Position numbers and translations under genes: made by a program
Shown here: positions 32,543 to 40,052 of the stretch, one piece after another
Position numbering within the stretch: the stretch's first letter is position 1
Layout: the number at the start of each line of letters is the position of its first letter
Notes under the pieces: model-generated
Databases searched by the model: none
Seen by the model: the letters and a program-made list of their open reading frames with translations, nothing else
Told to the model about the DNA's origin: nothing
Assembly (NCBI GenBank): GCA_022709905.1
Contig: JAKLHY010000060.1
Coordinates: 1-47,922 of the forward strand
DNA: 47,922 nt
Origin: Verrucomicrobiota bacterium
Lineage (GTDB): Bacteria > Verrucomicrobiota > Verrucomicrobiia > Limisphaerales > UBA1319
Direction: 5' to 3'

Positions 32543-33652
32543 ATGAACATTTGTGTTTTCACCGACCTCCGTTTCACGGCTCATCAGAAGCCGACGGGAG
32601 TCGGGAAACACATTTTTCACATGCTTCATGGGCTCAATCAAATTCAGGGGAACACCCTATATTTACTGGCAGCCAGAGATCAAGCACAACACCCGGGCTC
32701 ACTTGCCTTTTTGCCGGGGCGAACGTTGCCGCTGTCTTGGAAATTGTCCGAGGCCCTCTGGACCGTGACCGGCCACCCCGTGGCAGATCGGTGGTGTGGT
32801 CATCCAGACTGGGTGTATTGCCCAAAGAACGACTTCATCCCGGTCAAGCATACTCGAGTGGCCGTGACCGTGCATGGCGCGCATGAACTGGATCCGCAAT
32901 TGCCACAATCCGGAAACAGCTCAGCCCGCCTCAACCGGCTGCGCCGCCGCACCTCCTATCGCCGACTGCTGCAGCAAGCGGCTCTGGTGCTGACAGTTTC
33001 CGAGTTCCTTAAAGCACAGATGGTTGAATGGTTTCAGGTGTCACCAGAAAAGTGCCGGGTCGTGGGCAATGGCGTTGAGCCGGAATTTTTTCGGGCAGCG
33101 GAACAATCGCCCGGTGCTTCGGGGGAATCCCCCGATCGTCCGTTTGTGCTGGCCGTGGGGGGGCTGAACTATCTCGACGGCGGTGATCGCACCCTTCATT
33201 TCGCAGCGGAGTTGCGGAAGCAAATGCCCGACTTGCGGGTGCTAGTGGCTGGCAGTCAGCACGAACGCGCTCTGGTTGCGAGAGCCGCCCAAACACCAAA
33301 CGTAACGCTCCTAGGCTACGTCCTGGCGGAGAGGCTCGCGCGTTACCTGCGCGATGCGGTGGCACTGCTATTTCCGACGCGCTATGAAACGTTCGGCATC
33401 GCTGCCGCCGAAGCCATGGCCACTGGAACACCGGTCATCACGTGTCACTCCACTGCGGTGCCAGAGATTGTGGGCGATGCCGCACTGTACACGGATCCGG
33501 ACCAGTCGGAAGCGATGGTTGAGGCCGTCCAAGCCCTGCTAACGCAGCCAGGGCTGCGCACTGAGTTGATTCAGCGCGGAAAGCTGCGGGCCCAGGCGTA
33601 TAGCTGGGCCAGTTGCGTCGAGAGATTACAGAAGGCGTTGGTAAAGGGGTGA
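32543..33652 (+). CDS. Glycosyltransferase, GT4 family
   Basis: 369 residues from the ATG at 32543; the open frame before it (from 32354) covers the dead acyltransferase in another phase. MNICVFTDLRFTAHQKPTGV, TVHGAHELDPQ, FLKAQMVEWFQVSPEKCRVV, NGVEPEFF, FVLAVGGLNYLDGGDRTLHF and ETFGIAAAEAMATGTPVITC (E-x7-E) are standard GT4 features. Probably adds one sugar of the repeat unit. Confidence 0.88.
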   Translation: MNICVFTDLRFTAHQKPTGVGKHIFHMLHGLNQIQGNTLYLLAARDQAQHPGSLAFLPGRTLPLSWKLSEALWTVTGHPVADRWCGHPDWVYCPKNDFIPVKHTRVAVTVHGAHELDPQLPQSGNSSARLNRLRRRTSYRRLLQQAALVLTVSEFLKAQMVEWFQVSPEKCRVVGNGVEPEFFRAAEQSPGASGESPDRPFVLAVGGLNYLDGGDRTLHFAAELRKQMPDLRVLVAGSQHERALVARAAQTPNVTLLGYVLAERLARYLRDAVALLFPTRYETFGIAAAEAMATGTPVITCHSTAVPEIVGDAALYTDPDQSEAMVEAVQALLTQPGLRTELIQRGKLRAQAYSWASCVERLQKALVKG

Positions 33653-33679
33653 AGGCTGAAAACTTGGCGGGCAAAAAAA

Positions 33680-35029
33680 TTGAAGTGGGCGAGCCGTCCG
33701 CTGTGGCGATCGCGCCGGTGTGCTTTTACATGCGCGGGTCACAAGTCCCAGACAACAGCAATCCATGTCGGCAAGAATTCTGATCCTAAACCATTCAAGT
33801 GGGCGCAATGGTGCGGGGTATTGGTGGTCTTGGTTTATTTTATCCGTGGTTCGGTATTCCCGTGGTATCTGCCCGTGCCGTTTGGTGCTTGGATTGCATT
33901 GAACGTTTTGTGCTTAACAGTGGCTGCGGGAATCGCGATCGTTGGAGGGGGCACTTGGCGCGCACCCTGGGTCATCGTCCTTGTCGCGTTTGTGGCGAGC
34001 ATCACCCAAGCGGAAGAGATCCATACCGCCCTATCGCGTTGGATCGGGCTGTCGCTGTTAATGCTCGCCTTGGGACCAGTGATTTTGAATCCGACAGCTC
34101 TCGCGATCCGGGCTGCTGCCTGGAGATGGACCTTAAATGGCGTTACGGGTCTCACCGCAATATTCGTTCTTTGGTATACGTTGCACCTTCCCTGTCCGGT
34201 GGGGCGAGCGCCCTTTGCGGCTTTCATGAATCAGTCCATGATCCTCGGCCCCATTGCGGGTCTTGGGGTGGTAATTGCCGCCGCTCACGCGGTTCACGGC
34301 AATTCATGGCGTTGGGGTCTCCTGGCCACTCTGGGTCTAATCCCACTGTTGGCCTCGGGTTCGCGCGTGGCCGCGCTGGCCGCCGGGATGGCCAGTTGTT
34401 ATCTTCTGATCCGCCGGCGTCCATTGCTCGGGGCGGTGCTCACACTCGCGTTTGCTGTGATGCTTGGCTATTTTTTAACCCGCGGGGAGAACCTGACAGA
34501 GGGAGAATCACTCGGAGGCTCACTGGCCCGCAAGGGATTGACGAACACGCGGGTAGAATTGTGGGAATCGCGGATTACGGAATTCAAATCAAGCCCGCTG
34601 TTCGGTATTGGTGTGGCCATGGGAACTGGGAGCGGTACAGCAAAGGAGGCTGATGGTAGCATTCGGGTCGAACCCGGCTCCTCCTATCTCGCGATTCTGG
34701 CGATGACTGGTGCGGTCGGCACCGTTGCGTTTTTTTCGGCCCTTGGCCTGGTTCTCTATGGTTTCATGAACCTTCGCCGCCATGCGCCGCTTGACAATGA
34801 TATCCTCGTCGTAGCTGGCATCTTTCTGGCCGTGCACGGGGTGGCTGAAGGCTGGATCTTAGGCTTTGGCAGCCCACTATGCTTCCTGTTTTGGCTTTGG
34901 TTGGGAAAACTCGGCGATGCGTCACTCCCTCTTCTCCAGGCCAATGGGCTGTCAAACACTCGTGGCTATCGCCGGTGGTTTTCCCGGACAGGCTTTCAGC
35001 CAATGCGAGTTTCCGCTAGACAGGGGTAG
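33680..35029 (+). CDS. O-antigen ligase/polymerase-like membrane protein (Wzy-type)
   Basis: 449 residues from a TTG; the first ~40 residues are not hydrophobic, so the true start may be later. About 10-11 TM helices follow. NQSMILGPIAGLGVV, LIPLLASGSRVAALAAGMAS and ESRITEFKSSPLFGIGVAMG with EPGSSYLAILAMTGAVG are the Wzy_C/O-antigen-ligase motifs (a ligase-like R-x-E-x-W segment is RVELWESR). It would polymerise repeat units in the periplasm, with chain length set by the Wzc-like protein. Confidence 0.82.
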   Translation: MKWASRPLWRSRRCAFTCAGHKSQTTAIHVGKNSDPKPFKWAQWCGVLVVLVYFIRGSVFPWYLPVPFGAWIALNVLCLTVAAGIAIVGGGTWRAPWVIVLVAFVASITQAEEIHTALSRWIGLSLLMLALGPVILNPTALAIRAAAWRWTLNGVTGLTAIFVLWYTLHLPCPVGRAPFAAFMNQSMILGPIAGLGVVIAAAHAVHGNSWRWGLLATLGLIPLLASGSRVAALAAGMASCYLLIRRRPLLGAVLTLAFAVMLGYFLTRGENLTEGESLGGSLARKGLTNTRVELWESRITEFKSSPLFGIGVAMGTGSGTAKEADGSIRVEPGSSYLAILAMTGAVGTVAFFSALGLVLYGFMNLRRHAPLDNDILVVAGIFLAVHGVAEGWILGFGSPLCFLFWLWLGKLGDASLPLLQANGLSNTRGYRRWFSRTGFQPMRVSARQG

Positions 35030-35047
35030 TCACTATATTGTTCCAGT

Positions 35048-36181
35048 GTGCATTTGGTGCGTTCATTCGTGTTTTGGCAGAATCTTCTCAGCCCTCACCA
35101 AGCGCCTTTTCTGCGCGCACTGGCTAATTCTGGGCACAAAGTAGTGGTCGTTGCACCTATTCGGATGGCACAGGAACGGGCATCACTGGGCTGGGAGATA
35201 CCCGCTATGGGCGGTGCCCAGGTGATCATTGATCCAGACGAACATACCATCAAGGAGTTGGTTAATGAGAGTCCCGCGAGCACGATTCACGTGATGGCTG
35301 GCGCTCGCTGGACCCGGTTGGGTAATCGCGCGCTTTTCCATTGTATGGCGGCGGGAGCTCGTATGGGCATCATGTCGGAGTCTCCGGACCCCCGTGGCCT
35401 GCTCAGTATTGGCCGTCGGATACGCTATGCATTGGAGCGATGCAGATATGGATATGCGTATCGGTTTGTGCTGGCGATGGGTGAGATTGGGATAAGCTGG
35501 TTTCGCAGGTGCGGGTATCCCAATGAACGAATTTTCCCCTTCGCATATATTACCGACTCCCCACCACCGGCAGAACTGAGTAAGCCGGTGAACGGCGAAA
35601 CGGTATTGTACGTCGGCCAGTTAATCCCACGAAAGGGTTTGGACATTCTGCTTCATGCATTTGCGGCGATGGCAGACAACATCGTTCGCCTGCAGTTGCA
35701 GGGAGATGGCTCTGAGCAGAACCGTCTCACGCAGATCGCCAAGAGGCTGGGCATTCAAAGCCGGGTGGAATGGCTTGGTAGTGGTCGGCCGTCAGACGTG
35801 CGTAAGCATATGTGTGCGGCCAGGTTGATCGTGTTGCCAAGCCGTCACGACGGATGGGGGGCTGTGGTGAATGAATCACTGATGGCAGGTACACCGGTGG
35901 TGTGCAGTTCGGCGTGTGGTGCTGCCGAGCTGATACGCTATCCATGGTTGGGATCGGTGTTCCAGAAGGGCTCAGCTGATGATCTGACGAGGGTTCTGAG
36001 GCATTGGGTGGAGCTCGGCCCGCGAACCCCAGCCGAACGCGAGCGGGTACGCGCGTGGTCGGATTGTATCAGCGGCCCGGCAGTGGCCAAATACTTTGAA
36101 GCGATCCTCGATCACGTTTATGATGACGGGCCGCGTCCTACGGCCCCTTGGCGGATGCCTTTGAAGGAAGGTGGCCTCTGA
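35048..36181 (+). CDS. Glycosyltransferase, GT4 family
   Basis: 377 residues from a GTG. FVFWQNLLSPHQAPFLRALA is the N-terminal entry; VLYVGQLIPRKGLDILLHAF, LQLQGDGSEQNRLTQIAKRL, VEWLGSGRPSDVRKHMCAAR and SRHDGWGAVVNESLMAGTPV complete the GT-B fold (D-G-W-G form of the nucleotide-binding loop). The stop is followed directly by the GTG of the next gene. Confidence 0.87.
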   Translation: MHLVRSFVFWQNLLSPHQAPFLRALANSGHKVVVVAPIRMAQERASLGWEIPAMGGAQVIIDPDEHTIKELVNESPASTIHVMAGARWTRLGNRALFHCMAAGARMGIMSESPDPRGLLSIGRRIRYALERCRYGYAYRFVLAMGEIGISWFRRCGYPNERIFPFAYITDSPPPAELSKPVNGETVLYVGQLIPRKGLDILLHAFAAMADNIVRLQLQGDGSEQNRLTQIAKRLGIQSRVEWLGSGRPSDVRKHMCAARLIVLPSRHDGWGAVVNESLMAGTPVVCSSACGAAELIRYPWLGSVFQKGSADDLTRVLRHWVELGPRTPAERERVRAWSDCISGPAVAKYFEAILDHVYDDGPRPTAPWRMPLKEGGL

Positions 36182-37342
36182 GTGCACGTTTGGTTGACCA
36201 TCCCCAGCTTGGCGAACAGCCGTGGCGGACCTTCGGCGGTCGTCCAGAATCTCAGTGAGCATCTGGTGTCGCAGGATGTGCGGGTCAGTGTGCTGACGTG
36301 CCGCGCCTCCGTTGGTCAGTCTGAAGCTCTGCCTCGCGACGACGACGTCAGGGTAATCCGTGTCCCCGGTAGCGGGCGCGGCAAGCAGGGTTTCGGCGCG
36401 ATGTTGGAGCAGGGGCTTTTTGAGCACGAGAGAACCGTAGTGCATGATTTTGGGCTGTGGCTGCCTGCGAACCATTCCGTTGCCGCAGCCTGCTCGGCTC
36501 TTGGTGTGGGACGGGTGTGTTCTCCGATGGGGATGCTTGCCCCGTGGGCACTGGCGCACAAAGCGTGGAAGAAAAGGATCGCTTGGTGGCTTTATCAGCA
36601 TAAGGACTTGCGCTCCGCGTCAGTCCTGGCAGCAACTGCAGAGCAGGAGAGGAGGGACATTCGACGACGAGTGCCAGGGAAGGCCGTTGCGACAATTCCG
36701 CACGGGGTCGAGATTCCAGGACTTTCTAATCTGCCTTCCAGGAATCCCCAGAAAAATTGGAGGACAGTCGTTTTCCTGGGGAGAATCCATCCTGTGAAGG
36801 GTCTAAAGCACCTCTTGGAGGCTTGGCGATTGGTGTGTCCCGCCGGTTGGAAGTGCGTGCTGGCCGGCCCTGATGAGGCAGGCCATCGAGCGGAGTTGAC
36901 TATGCTGCTGCGCTCATGGGATCTTGGGAGTGTATTCGAGTTTTCGGGCATGGTGCAAGGCACCGCAAAGTGGGCTCTGCTGCGGCAGGCGGATCTCTTC
37001 GTGTTGCCTAGTTTCACCGAGAATTTTGGGCTGGTGGTGGCTGAGGCCCTGGCTTGTGAGGTGCCAGTGATTGCTAGCAAAGGGACGCCTTGGAGCGACC
37101 TACATGAGCATGGCTGCGGCTATTGGGTTGACATCGGCGTGGGGCCTTTAGCGGAAGCCTTGCGGAAGGCAACCAGTCTGGATGATTCTGAACGCTGCGA
37201 GATGGGGCGCCGAGGACGTCGTTTGGTAGTCGAGCACTATTGCTGGCCCCGTGTCGCCGAGTTGACGCGGTCGGTTTACGAGTGGACGCTCAGCGGTGGA
37301 ACTCCGCCAGCGTGTGTCCATATTCCATCGCAGGAGCCGTGA
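36182..37342 (+). CDS. Glycosyltransferase, GT4 family
   Basis: 386 residues from a GTG right after the previous stop, with AAGGAAGG upstream as ribosome-binding site. VWLTIPSLANSRGGPSAVVQ, CSPMGMLAPWALAHKAWKKR, ATAEQERRDIRRRVP, IPHGVEIP, FLGRIHPVKGLKHLLEAW and ENFGLVVAEALACEVPVIAS are typical. The MGMLAPWALAHKAWKK segment is shared with glycosyltransferases of WcaF-linked operons, and a WcaF-like gene follows with an overlapping start. Confidence 0.88.
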   Translation: MHVWLTIPSLANSRGGPSAVVQNLSEHLVSQDVRVSVLTCRASVGQSEALPRDDDVRVIRVPGSGRGKQGFGAMLEQGLFEHERTVVHDFGLWLPANHSVAAACSALGVGRVCSPMGMLAPWALAHKAWKKRIAWWLYQHKDLRSASVLAATAEQERRDIRRRVPGKAVATIPHGVEIPGLSNLPSRNPQKNWRTVVFLGRIHPVKGLKHLLEAWRLVCPAGWKCVLAGPDEAGHRAELTMLLRSWDLGSVFEFSGMVQGTAKWALLRQADLFVLPSFTENFGLVVAEALACEVPVIASKGTPWSDLHEHGCGYWVDIGVGPLAEALRKATSLDDSERCEMGRRGRRLVVEHYCWPRVAELTRSVYEWTLSGGTPPACVHIPSQEP

Positions 37343-37890
37343 ACGTCAATCTTTCCACGTTTGCAAACCCGGACTTTAATCGCGGTGCAAGCGCCCTCAA
37401 GGAAGCTTCCTGGATCGCTGTCCGATTTGTGCTGTTTTCCTTGTGCCCCTTTCCTTTGTCCGGGCTGAAATGCGCGGTCTTGCGTGCGTTTGGTGCTCGT
37501 ATCGGCCAGGGCGTGGTGATCAAACCACAGGTTAAGATCACTTTTCCCTGGAAGCTGGAAATCGGGAACCACGTTTGGCTTGGTGAAGAATGTTGGCTGT
37601 TGAACCTGGACAGGATCACAATCGGCGATAACGTCTGCATTTCCCAGCGGGCCTTCCTCTGCACCGGCAGTCACAATTACAAGCTGTCGACCTTCGATTT
37701 AATCGTTAAACCGATCACCATCGAAGATGGCGCCTGGCTCGGCGCTGGCAGTTGGGTCGGTCCTGGCGTTGTTGTCGGTTCACATGCAGTTTTGACTGCT
37801 GGCTCTGTTGCCACCAAAAACCTCGAACCGTATGGCATCTATCAAGGAAATCCCGCCAGCCTGGTGAAAAAACGCATCATCGAGTCCTAG
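37339..37890 (+). CDS. wcaF: WcaF-like colanic-acid-type acetyltransferase
   Basis: 183 residues. The GTG overlaps the previous stop (GTGA); the longer frame from 37240 lies inside the glycosyltransferase gene. LSTFANPDFNRGASALKEAS is the WcaF N-terminus. Hexapeptide repeats follow (GARIGQGVVIKPQVKITFP, LEIGNHVWLGEECWLLNLD, ITIGDNVCISQRAFLCTGSH), with the catalytic His in TGSHNY and the NPASLV end loop. It O-acetylates a sugar of the polymer. Confidence 0.9.
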   Translation: MNVNLSTFANPDFNRGASALKEASWIAVRFVLFSLCPFPLSGLKCAVLRAFGARIGQGVVIKPQVKITFPWKLEIGNHVWLGEECWLLNLDRITIGDNVCISQRAFLCTGSHNYKLSTFDLIVKPITIEDGAWLGAGSWVGPGVVVGSHAVLTAGSVATKNLEPYGIYQGNPASLVKKRIIES

Positions 37891-37942
37891 GTCTTATGTC
37901 TTGGGTCCTAGGTCTCAGGTCCTAAGTCCCTCCCCCCCATCT

Positions 37943-39655
37943 ATGCCCCTAATCCTCATCTTGCTCCCCCTTGCCTATCTCTGGTTCAAGCTCATCGACA
38001 GCGTTAGCCCGGAATGGACGAGCAATCCACAATACGGCTACGGATGGGTTGTCCCACTGCTGATGATTGGACTTTTGTTCAAGAGGTGGCATGCGTGGAG
38101 AGACGAGGAGACTAAAGACCAAGGACCAGGGACCAAGGACCAAGGACCAAAGACCCAGGACCTACGACCAGTGAACATGGTCTCAGATACCGGGACTAGT
38201 GACCTGAAGATTGACGGCAAAGGTTTATGGTCCACAATCTTAGTAATTGCCATCGCCGCTTTTCTTTATTTGCCTATTCGCCTTGTCGAAGGGGCGGTTC
38301 CGGAATGGCGACCGCTCCAGTGGGCATTGGGGATTATTGTGGTTGGCGTGACTTTGATGGTTCTTTACTTGGCAAAAGGAAGAACAGCTCTTGTCCACTA
38401 TGCATTTCCAATCTGCCTCATTTTTGTGGCGATACCATGGCCGAGCCCGATCGAAAACCTAATTATTCAGAAACTGACTCAATTAAATGTATCCATGGTC
38501 ATTGAAGTCATGGGTCTCCTGGGCTACCCCGCACTTCAGCATGGCAATGTCATCGAGGTGGGAACGGGCGTCGTGGGTGTTGACGACGCGTGCAGCGGTA
38601 TTCGGTCATTTCAATCCAGCCTCATGATCTCGCTTGTGCTGGGCGAGTTGTATCGATTGACAATGGCCCGTCGTCTGTTGTTGGTCCCGGCTGGATTTCT
38701 GGTAGCATTTGGATTAAACGTCATTCGGACAACAATCCTAACCTGGTTGGCGGCCAAAGAAGGCGTCGAAGCCATAGCCAAATACCATGATCAAGCCGGT
38801 TTAACCATAACCATTATCTGCACCTTTGTCCTTTGGGGCCTTTCCGGTCTTCTCCTTCGGGGGATGACAAGTAGAAAGCAGAAAGTTGAAATTGGTGGCT
38901 CAGATCCTAAAGATTCTGCCCCCCTCACTGTCCAATGTCCACTGTCCGCTACCCATTCACCACCGGCTACTGGCGACTGTCCCCTGGTTACTAACTCCTG
39001 TCTTCCGTCCTTGGTTCTCCTTCGTCTGTCTTTCGTCCTTCTGGTTTGGCTGCTATTCGTTGAAGTCGGCGTATACGGATGGTATCGCATTCGTGAATCG
39101 AGACTCACCCCTGGACCCACTTGGTCGTTTGAGTTACCAAGTCATGATTCATCGTTCAAGGCCATCTCAATCAGCCCTGCGACCTTCGATCTTCTCCGCT
39201 ATGATAAAGGGGAGCAGGGTCAATGGAGAGGGAACGATGGCAGTGAATGGCAGGCGTTCTATGCTGAATGGTATCCTGGTCGGGTGGCTGGTTACCTGGC
39301 AAAACGGCACACGCCCGAAATTTGCCTTCCGGCGACCGGTCGAAAAATGACCCTTGGACCGGAACTCATTGTTTTGAATATCCATGGCATCGATTATCCC
39401 GTGCGGCGTTATGTCTTTACGACTCCGAATGGGCCCCTGCATGTGTTCCATTGCCGCTGGGAGGTCGGTAATTCCTCGGAGGCGTTCGTAGAGCAGGAAT
39501 CAGCGCGCTTGAACCTCATCCGAGCTATCTGGGCAGGCCGCGGAAACCACGGACAGAAGGTCTTTGAACTCTTTGTGCGCGGTTACGATGATCCCGAAAA
39601 AGCCAAGGACGCCTTAATCCAACAGCTCAATAAGCTCATCAAGCCCCTGACTTAG
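37943..39655 (+). CDS. Exosortase fused to an EpsI (DUF3485) domain
   Basis: 570 residues from the ATG at 37943; upstream codons are heptamer repeat. The exosortase half is a multi-TM membrane protease-transpeptidase with the three expected active residues: Cys217 in DDACSGIRSF, Arg262 in NVIRTTILTW and His282 in KYHDQAG. The C-terminal half (about 365-570) is EpsI-like: WYPGRVAGYLAKRHTPEICL, VRRYVFTTPNGPLHVFHCRW. The enzyme would cut PEP-CTERM proteins at the membrane and anchor them; two candidates lie at 46263-47739. Both a cytoplasmic loop (residues 58-76) and the join between the two halves (about 329-363) are encoded by 7-bp repeats. Confidence 0.9.
   Translation: MPLILILLPLAYLWFKLIDSVSPEWTSNPQYGYGWVVPLLMIGLLFKRWHAWRDEETKDQGPGTKDQGPKTQDLRPVNMVSDTGTSDLKIDGKGLWSTILVIAIAAFLYLPIRLVEGAVPEWRPLQWALGIIVVGVTLMVLYLAKGRTALVHYAFPICLIFVAIPWPSPIENLIIQKLTQLNVSMVIEVMGLLGYPALQHGNVIEVGTGVVGVDDACSGIRSFQSSLMISLVLGELYRLTMARRLLLVPAGFLVAFGLNVIRTTILTWLAAKEGVEAIAKYHDQAGLTITIICTFVLWGLSGLLLRGMTSRKQKVEIGGSDPKDSAPLTVQCPLSATHSPPATGDCPLVTNSCLPSLVLLRLSFVLLVWLLFVEVGVYGWYRIRESRLTPGPTWSFELPSHDSSFKAISISPATFDLLRYDKGEQGQWRGNDGSEWQAFYAEWYPGRVAGYLAKRHTPEICLPATGRKMTLGPELIVLNIHGIDYPVRRYVFTTPNGPLHVFHCRWEVGNSSEAFVEQESARLNLIRAIWAGRGNHGQKVFELFVRGYDDPEKAKDALIQQLNKLIKPLT
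38115..38170. repeat. Eight heptamers inside the exosortase gene, first tract
   Basis: In register: AAGACCA, AGGACCA, GGGACCA, AGGACCA, AGGACCA, AAGACCC, AGGACCT, ACGACCA. They are the reverse complement of the intergenic TGGTCCT family and encode a polar KDQGPGTKDQGPK stretch in a loop after the first TM helices. Confidence 0.83.
38928..39030. repeat. Heptamers at the exosortase-EpsI junction
   Basis: Degenerate 7-mers in the direct orientation (CTGTCCA, ATGTCCA, CTGTCCG, ... CTGTCCC, CTGGTTA, ... CTGTCTT, CCGTCCT, TGGTTCT). They encode a Pro/Ser/Thr-rich linker between the exosortase core and the TM helix that leads into the EpsI domain. Confidence 0.65.
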
Positions 39656-39663
39656 AAAACAAT

Positions 39664-39874
39664 GGTAGGGCGCGAGGGAATCTCACGCAAAGGCGCTGGA
39701 CCAGATGACATAAGACTTAGGACTTTAGACCTAAGACTCTCGGGCGGTCTGGTAGGGCGCGATCGCCGAGCGCGCCAATGAGGTAGGGCGCGACTGCCAG
39801 GCGCGCCGGATACGGAGTCTCTGGAGCAGGGAGTCTCAGAAGAGCTCGGTCGGCCCGGGCGGACCGACCCTACC
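39664..39874. repeat. REP/BIME array with heptamers after the exosortase gene
   Basis: A GGTAGGGCGCGAG head runs into a type C fragment (39664-39700). Heptamers of the AAGACTT/AGGACTT type follow (39705-39740), then two forward GGCGCG REPs (39751-39804), the BIME linker and an inverted GGTCGG unit ending CCCTACC at 39874. Confidence 0.78.
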
Positions 39875-39894
39875 TTCGCGCCGGACGATGGTTG

Positions 39895-40025
39895 AAGAAA
39901 AACCTTCTCTCACAGAGGCTCAGAGACACGGAGGCAAAAGTGCATTGATTTCTGTGTCTTTGCGTCTCCGTGAGAGGTTTTGCGTAGCGTTAAATGCCCG
40001 GCTGGCCCAGCGGTCCAGCCCTACC
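39895..40025. repeat. Type D palindrome and inverted REP before the glycosyltransferase gene
   Basis: Type D in the opposite orientation (39903-39980, arms CTCTCACAGAGG and CTCCGTGAGAG around AAAAGTGCATTGATTTC), then TTTTGCGTAGCGTTAAATGC and an inverted GGCTGG REP (39998-40025). The open frame of the next gene continues through this repeat, which blurs its start. Confidence 0.72.
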
Positions 40026-40052
40026 ACGCAATCCGACGCTACCAGGCGGCCC

